Positions 60,524 through 64,000 of a stretch of DNA of 64,000 nt are shown here, in pieces (the first letter of the stretch is position 1; each line of letters opens with the position of its first letter). The position numbers and the translations under genes were made by a program. This DNA is from Rhodobiaceae bacterium (GTDB taxonomy: Bacteria > Pseudomonadota > Alphaproteobacteria > Rhizobiales > JAKPQE01): positions 1 through 64,000 of the forward strand of contig JANQEG010000079.1 of the NCBI GenBank assembly GCA_028278505.1, read 5' to 3'. The notes below the pieces were generated by a model, which was not told the DNA's origin, ran no database searches, and saw only the letters and a program-made list of their open reading frames with translations.

Positions 60524-61185
60524 TGGAAATCCAAATCAAAACGCTCGTTGATATCGTCGGTGAATACTACGGGATTTCTCAGGCCGACATCCTCTCCGAC
60601 CGGCGGACGAAGGACTTTGTGAGAGGGCGCCATGTGGTCGCCTGGCTCGCTGCGACGCGCACCTCCAAGTCGTTGCCGGCGATCGGCCGGTGTTTGGGCG
60701 GCCGCGACCACACGAGCATTCTGCATGCGCGCAACAAAATCGAACGGCTTCGCCAGGAGGACAGGCGTCTGGCGCGCGAGCTTGCCGAGATCATCGAATT
60801 GGTCGAGGTGGTCGAAGCTTCGCTGAAGCAGCTCCGCATCGATGTCGCGCCCGATATCGATCCGCTCGATGTCGCGCGGCGCGTCGTTGCGCGCCCAGGA
60901 TTGGCCGCCTCCATCACGGTGAATGAAATCCAGGCACTGGCCAGTTATGTCGCCGCGTTTTGCAGCAAAACCGAAGACGACCCGAACGACGCAATTACGA
61001 TCGACGGCCTTCGATACATCGCCGCATGGGAATCGCTCGCCACACCACCGCCTTCTATCCGCCGCCGCTGGCACGTCCCGCCGGTCCTGGCCGAAGGACC
61101 GGCCGCGACCGCGGTTTCGCTCGGCGATCCGCCGCCGGGCCGCTCGGCACTCGACCAAAGACAGCAATCCGAAAACGGGAGTTAG
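60523..61185 (+). CDS. Prophage protein with a DnaA domain IV-like DNA-binding region
   Basis: A 220-residue protein. Residues 5-85 read like the C-terminal DNA-binding domain of DnaA: VDIVGEYYGISQADILSDRRTKDFVRGRHVVAWLA and the signature-like LGGRDHTSILHARNKIERL (58-76). No DnaA ATPase domain is present. A second, unrelated helical part with PLDVARRVVARPGLAASITVNEIQAL follows, then a Pro-rich tail. It might bind DnaA boxes or phage sites. Confidence 0.8.
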   Translation: MEIQIKTLVDIVGEYYGISQADILSDRRTKDFVRGRHVVAWLAATRTSKSLPAIGRCLGGRDHTSILHARNKIERLRQEDRRLARELAEIIELVEVVEASLKQLRIDVAPDIDPLDVARRVVARPGLAASITVNEIQALASYVAAFCSKTEDDPNDAITIDGLRYIAAWESLATPPPSIRRRWHVPPVLAEGPAATAVSLGDPPPGRSALDQRQQSENGS

Positions 61186-61187
61186 AC

Positions 61188-61703
61188 ATGGGCAAACGCA
61201 GGGCGAAGGCCGTCGATTTTCCGGTGCCGCAGAGCGCCGCCGACGCCACCGATCAGCTTGCCGAGATCGGCAATTTACGCCGCTCGATCGACCGGCGCGA
61301 AGCCGACATGAACGACCATCTCGCTGAAATCAAAGCGGCCGTAGAGAGCGCGGTCCAGCCCGACCGCGAGCGGTTGAAGGGCCTGGAAGAGGGCCTGCAG
61401 GTCTGGGCGGAAGCCAACCGGGCGGCGCTGACCAATGGCGGCAAGAGCAAGACCGCCGATCTCGGCACCGGCAAGGTGTTGTGGCGCCAGCGTCCGCCTT
61501 CGGTCTCGATCCGCAAGGTCGCCGACGTGATCGACCGGCTGAAGGCCGCCGGCCTTCAGCGCTTCATCCGGGTGAAATCCGAACCGAACAAGGAAGCGAT
61601 GCTTGAGGAGCCCGAAGCCGCGGACGCGATCGAGGGCATCCGGATCGTTCAGGGCGAGGAGGATTTCGTCATCGAACCCTATGAGGCGGAGGTGGTTCGA
61701 TGA
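61188..61703 (+). CDS. gam: Mu Gam-like host-nuclease inhibitor
   Basis: A 171-residue protein of the Mu Gam family, a Ku-like dimer that binds DNA ends and protects them from exonucleases. ADATDQLAEIGNLRRSIDRREADMNDHLAEIKAAVE is the typical N-terminal coiled coil, and TADLGTGKVLWRQRPPSVSIRK plus FIRVKSEPNKEAMLEEPE the core. It overlaps the next gene by 4 bases. Confidence 0.92.
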   Translation: MGKRRAKAVDFPVPQSAADATDQLAEIGNLRRSIDRREADMNDHLAEIKAAVESAVQPDRERLKGLEEGLQVWAEANRAALTNGGKSKTADLGTGKVLWRQRPPSVSIRKVADVIDRLKAAGLQRFIRVKSEPNKEAMLEEPEAADAIEGIRIVQGEEDFVIEPYEAEVVR

Positions 61704-62173
61704 CGGACAGGCAATGCCGGATTTGCGGCTGCACCGATATCACCGCCTGCCAGCACGACGACGGTACGCCCTGCGCCTGGGTCGATGACGATCTGTGCAG
61801 CGTTTGCCACGACGCTGAAATCGCGAGCGTTCAGCGCGATGCGGCGCGCTATCGGCACCTCCGTAACCGGCGAACGACACAGGCTGATATTGACGAGGGC
61901 GGCGTCTTCGCCGGCCGCACGGCCGACAACACCATCCTCGGCGGCGAGCATTTGGACCGGGCCATAGATGCGGAGTTGGGCCTTGACGCGCCGGAAGTCG
62001 CGCCGCTGGAAACGCGGCTCGCCGATTGCCTCGCCGCCTGTGTCGACACACCGCTCATTGAGGGCCGCGACGAACTCGGCGGGCATTCGTCACCGCTGCA
62101 GCTCCGGCTCGGTTTCTTCAAGCCGGAACTCAGCAACCGCGCGGCCGAGCTTCTTGACGAGGCCGGGCGATGA
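61700..62173 (+). CDS. Prophage protein with N-terminal cysteine/histidine zinc motif
   Basis: A 157-residue protein. CRICGCTDITACQHDDGTPCAWVDDDLCSVC in the first 37 residues places at least six Cys and one His as a probable zinc site, a pattern common in small phage and plasmid proteins. The rest, from DAARYRHLRNR onward, is charged and unassigned. Overlaps of 4 bases on both sides. Confidence 0.65.
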   Translation: MTDRQCRICGCTDITACQHDDGTPCAWVDDDLCSVCHDAEIASVQRDAARYRHLRNRRTTQADIDEGGVFAGRTADNTILGGEHLDRAIDAELGLDAPEVAPLETRLADCLAACVDTPLIEGRDELGGHSSPLQLRLGFFKPELSNRAAELLDEAGR

Positions 62174-62364
62174 GCGAATTCCGCGACAGAGATTCGGTGG
62201 TCAAGGTCAACGGTTACCGGTTTCCGGGCGTCGTGGTTTGCTCCTTCACCACGCTCAAAGGCAGGCGGCGCTACGTCGTCGAATGCACCGCGCCCGAAGT
62301 CGAGGGGTGTTTGCACATTTTTTCCGGACGCCAACTGGCGCCGGCTCCGGAGCAGGGCTCATGA
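62170..62364 (+). CDS. Small prophage protein
   Basis: A 64-residue protein, MSEFRDRDSVVKVNGYRFPG, with beta-strand alternation suggesting a small SH3-like barrel (VVVCSFTTLKGRRRYVVEC). Function unknown. Overlaps both neighbours by 4 bases. Confidence 0.6.
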   Translation: MSEFRDRDSVVKVNGYRFPGVVVCSFTTLKGRRRYVVECTAPEVEGCLHIFSGRQLAPAPEQGS

Positions 62365-62552
62365 AATCCGACCTCATCGATCTCACCGTGATCATCCGAC
62401 ACTCGACAGAACGCGCGGTGCTCGTCGACCACGGCGGCGAGGAAGCCGTCTGGCTGCCGTTGAGCCAGGTCGAGATTGCCCCGAACAGCGACGGCAAGAC
62501 CGTCACCCTGACGCTGCCGGAATGGTTGGCGCGCGAAAAGGGGATGGTGTGA
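62361..62552 (+). CDS. Small prophage protein
   Basis: A 63-residue protein, MKSDLIDLTVIIRHSTERAV, predicted mostly beta with a final helix LPEWLAREKGM. Function unknown. The ATG overlaps the previous stop by 4 bases and its stop shares one base with the next start. Confidence 0.6.
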   Translation: MKSDLIDLTVIIRHSTERAVLVDHGGEEAVWLPLSQVEIAPNSDGKTVTLTLPEWLAREKGMV

Positions 62553-62887
62553 TGGGCATTGCCAAGCCCACACTCGGCTATCCGAGCCGCACGGCCGCCG
62601 TTCTGGCCCTTCAGGAGCAGGGTTATTCCAACCGGCAAATCGCAGCTGAGATCGGGATTGCGGTCACCACGGTTTCCGCTCTTGCCTGCTCGGGCTCGCG
62701 CACGGCGATGCCGAAAACCACAGTCATTCGCGTGCCAAACCACATTTGGCGCGATCTGGAATCGGACGCAGCTGTGCGTCACGTCACGGTTCAAACCCTT
62801 ATCCGCAAGCTGCTCGCCACCATCACGGGAGACGGTTTGGTCGATGCCATTCTCGACGATGCCGCCGAGGTGGATGCAAAGCCATGA
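62552..62887 (+). CDS. Helix-turn-helix prophage protein
   Basis: A 111-residue protein with a resolvase-like helix-turn-helix: SRTAAVLALQEQGYSNRQIAAEIGIAVTTVSALA (about residues 11-44). The second part, RVPNHIWRDLESDAAVRHVTVQTLIRKLLATI, resembles a ribbon-helix-helix or short helical dimerisation unit. It may regulate the middle or late genes. The 3' end overlaps gemA by 4 bases. Confidence 0.7.
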   Translation: MGIAKPTLGYPSRTAAVLALQEQGYSNRQIAAEIGIAVTTVSALACSGSRTAMPKTTVIRVPNHIWRDLESDAAVRHVTVQTLIRKLLATITGDGLVDAILDDAAEVDAKP

Positions 62888-63564
62888 CCAATCCTCTCGC
62901 CGCCATCCATATCGCCAAGAAACAACTCGGGCTCGACGACGGCGACTACCGGGCGCTGCTGAAGCGCGTGACCGGCAAGAGCTCGTCCAAGAATATGACC
63001 GATGCCGAGCGCCAGGCCGTCCTGGCCGAGATGCGCCGGCGCGGCTTCAAGCCCGCCCCCAAGGGGTCTTCGAAGGGCGGTCGAAGTGCCGGCGGGCACC
63101 GTTCGCTCGAAGGCCCGTTCGCTAAAAAAGTCCAGGCGTTGTGGATTGCCGGCTGGAACCTCGGCATCGTCCGCTCGCGAGACGACAAGGCGCTGATCGC
63201 CTTCGTCAAACGCCAGACCGGGATCGACCACACAAACTGGCTGGTTTCGGCGGCGGATGCCAAGCGGGTGATTGAAGCGCTGAAAGGCTGGATGGCGCGT
63301 GAGGCCGGCGTTGACTGGACCGGCTACGACAACCCCCGCGAGGCGGTTCTCCGGGCGATCTTCAAGCGGCTTGTGGACCTCGGCGCCTTCAAGCCGTTTG
63401 CCGGAGAACTCAACGAATCCGACATCGTTAGCTGGGCGCGGGGCGCCCAGTATTGCTGGGCCTGGAAGTTCGGCGACTACAGCGATCAGGACTGGATCAA
63501 CGTCCAGAATCGCGCCGGCGCAAAGCTGCGCGCTGCGCTGGCGAAGCAGCGGGGTGCGGCGTGA
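62884..63564 (+). CDS. gemA: GemA-like protein (DUF1018)
   Basis: A 226-residue member of the Mu GemA family. NPLAAIHIAKKQLGLDDGDYRALLKRVTGKSSSKNMTDAERQAVLAEMRRRGF is the DUF1018 core, followed by KVQALWIAGWNLGIVRSRDDKALIAFVKRQTGIDH. Mu GemA alters host gene expression and DNA supercoiling by an undefined route. The C-terminal Trp-rich part (SWARGAQYCWAWKFGDYSDQDWINVQ) is less familiar to me. Confidence 0.9.
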   Translation: MTNPLAAIHIAKKQLGLDDGDYRALLKRVTGKSSSKNMTDAERQAVLAEMRRRGFKPAPKGSSKGGRSAGGHRSLEGPFAKKVQALWIAGWNLGIVRSRDDKALIAFVKRQTGIDHTNWLVSAADAKRVIEALKGWMAREAGVDWTGYDNPREAVLRAIFKRLVDLGAFKPFAGELNESDIVSWARGAQYCWAWKFGDYSDQDWINVQNRAGAKLRAALAKQRGAA

Positions 63565-63707
63565 CGGAACTCTTTTGGTTCATCTTCGGATTTTCGCTCG
63601 GCGCTTTCGTGCTGGGAACGGCCATCGGTTACTTGGCCATCCGTCTCCTGATCGAGATTCTCCGCCCGCTCACCCGATTTGGGGAACCGCGGGAGGACGA
63701 AAAATGA
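63561..63707 (+). CDS. Small membrane protein, prophage
   Basis: A 48-residue product from a GTG overlapping the gemA stop. One transmembrane helix (FWFIFGFSLGAFVLGTAIGYLAI, about residues 5-27) is followed by a charged tail. No family recognised; the coupled junctions on both sides support translation. Confidence 0.5.
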   Translation: MTELFWFIFGFSLGAFVLGTAIGYLAIRLLIEILRPLTRFGEPREDEK

Positions 63708-63889
63708 AGCTGGGCCAGCAGCTCCGCACCGGCCCTGCCAAGGGCGTCCAGCGCGGCAGCTGGCGGCAGCTGGTCGTCAAGATCGATTCTGACACTTTCG
63801 AGGAAATCCGTGCCCGCGCCGAGCGCGAGAACACCAGCATGGCCGAGCAGGTGCGTTTGTTGATCGAATGGGGGCTCGAAGCCGAATGA
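63704..63889 (+). CDS. Arc-like ribbon-helix-helix protein, prophage
   Basis: A 61-residue protein. WRQLVVKIDSDTFEEIRARAERENTSMAEQVRLLIEWGLEAE is a strand-helix-helix pattern as in Arc/MetJ DNA-binding dimers. The start ATG overlaps the previous stop by 4 bases. A regulatory role is likely; its target is unknown. Confidence 0.7.
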   Translation: MKLGQQLRTGPAKGVQRGSWRQLVVKIDSDTFEEIRARAERENTSMAEQVRLLIEWGLEAE

Positions 63890-64000
63890 AAATCTCCCTC
63901 GGCCAGCAGATCGATGAGCTCCGCCGCGAGCTCGACCAACGCCGTTTGGTCTATCCGCGGCTGATCGCCGGCCGCAAACTGAGGCAATCCGTCGCCGACT
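63886..64000 (+). CDS. Prophage protein, 5' part only (cut by window end)
   Basis: The first 38 codons of a frame that starts at ATG 63886, overlapping the previous stop by 4 bases. It begins MKISLGQQIDELRRELDQRR, a basic helical stretch. Its own N-terminus MKxSLGQQ resembles the start of the preceding gene (MKLGQQL). The rest is outside the window. Confidence 0.55.
   Translation, partial: MKISLGQQIDELRRELDQRRLVYPRLIAGRKLRQSVAD

Larger units (their letters stand above)
53077..64000. mobile_element. Mu-like transposable prophage, left (early) part, continuing beyond the window
   Basis: The gene order is that of a transposable phage: leftward LexA-like repressor, rightward Ner-like regulator, small genes, a DDE transposase of the MuA type, a MuB-type ATPase, Gam and GemA. 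The left end must lie between the thioesterase gene and the repressor. I place it near 53077, where TGGTAAGTGGGACTC begins just before the first of three 11-bp repeats; TGTTGAAAA at 53052 is an alternative. Morphogenesis genes and the right end are outside the window. Confidence 0.85.

Noticed and set aside
1..64000. CRISPR arrays and tRNA genes
   Set aside because: I saw no regularly spaced direct repeats of CRISPR type and no tRNA-like cloverleaf sequence while reading the window.

Overview
The window is a high-GC chromosomal segment from an alphaproteobacterium, most likely a member of the Hyphomicrobiales (Rhizobiales). The evidence is an alpha-type RNase P RNA directly before a complete mraZ-to-lpxC division and cell-wall cluster, a 14-subunit nuo operon followed by birA, an RNase J gene, a methylmalonyl-CoA epimerase gene, a DUF1467 gene, a short-type proS and lol genes, and an FtsZ with a very long C-terminal linker. 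I cannot name a species.

Layout. 1-314: 3' part of rnpB. 325-1016 (minus): a two-gene operon of a small ribbon-helix-helix protein and an SRPBCC/START-like protein, headed by an 18-bp perfect palindrome. 1680-21814: mraZ, rsmH, ftsL, ftsI, murE, murF, mraY, murD, ftsW, murG, murC, murB, ddl, ftsQ, ftsA, ftsZ, lpxC, tightly packed and mostly overlapping up to ftsA, with four MraZ-type boxes in front and a terminator after ftsZ. 22000-26538: bamD, recN, a P-loop ATPase of unknown function, and metA. 26841-44515: nuoA-N, interrupted by six accessory genes. 44512-47904: birA, rnj, mce and a DUF1467 gene. 48699-52697: proS, lolC/E, lolD and an acyl-CoA thioesterase. About 53077 to the end: the early region of a Mu-like transposable prophage whose right part lies outside the window.

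How the genes work together. The first block makes lipid-linked peptidoglycan precursor (MurB-F, Ddl, MraY, MurG) and the divisome that uses it (FtsL, I, W, Q, A, Z). lpxC and bamD add outer-membrane lipid A synthesis and protein assembly. The second block encodes respiratory complex I. The prophage block shows standard transposable-phage early logic: a LexA-like repressor facing a Ner-like regulator across an operator pair, then a ParB-like protein, MuA-like transposase, MuB-like ATPase, a set of small regulators, Gam and GemA.

Most unusual points. An AT-rich, ATGA-overlapped DNA methyltransferase plus PD-(D/E)XK nuclease pair (33100-34334) sits inside the nuo operon between nuoF and nuoG, with a Uma2-type nuclease gene between nuoD and nuoE. 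There is a possible minus-strand small RNA upstream of proS. Two palindromic intergenic repeat families are each present twice. Three copies of an 11-bp word lie at the prophage left end. The early phage operon encodes both a ParB-like protein and a DnaA domain IV protein. All functional calls are from reading the sequence; no database search was run.
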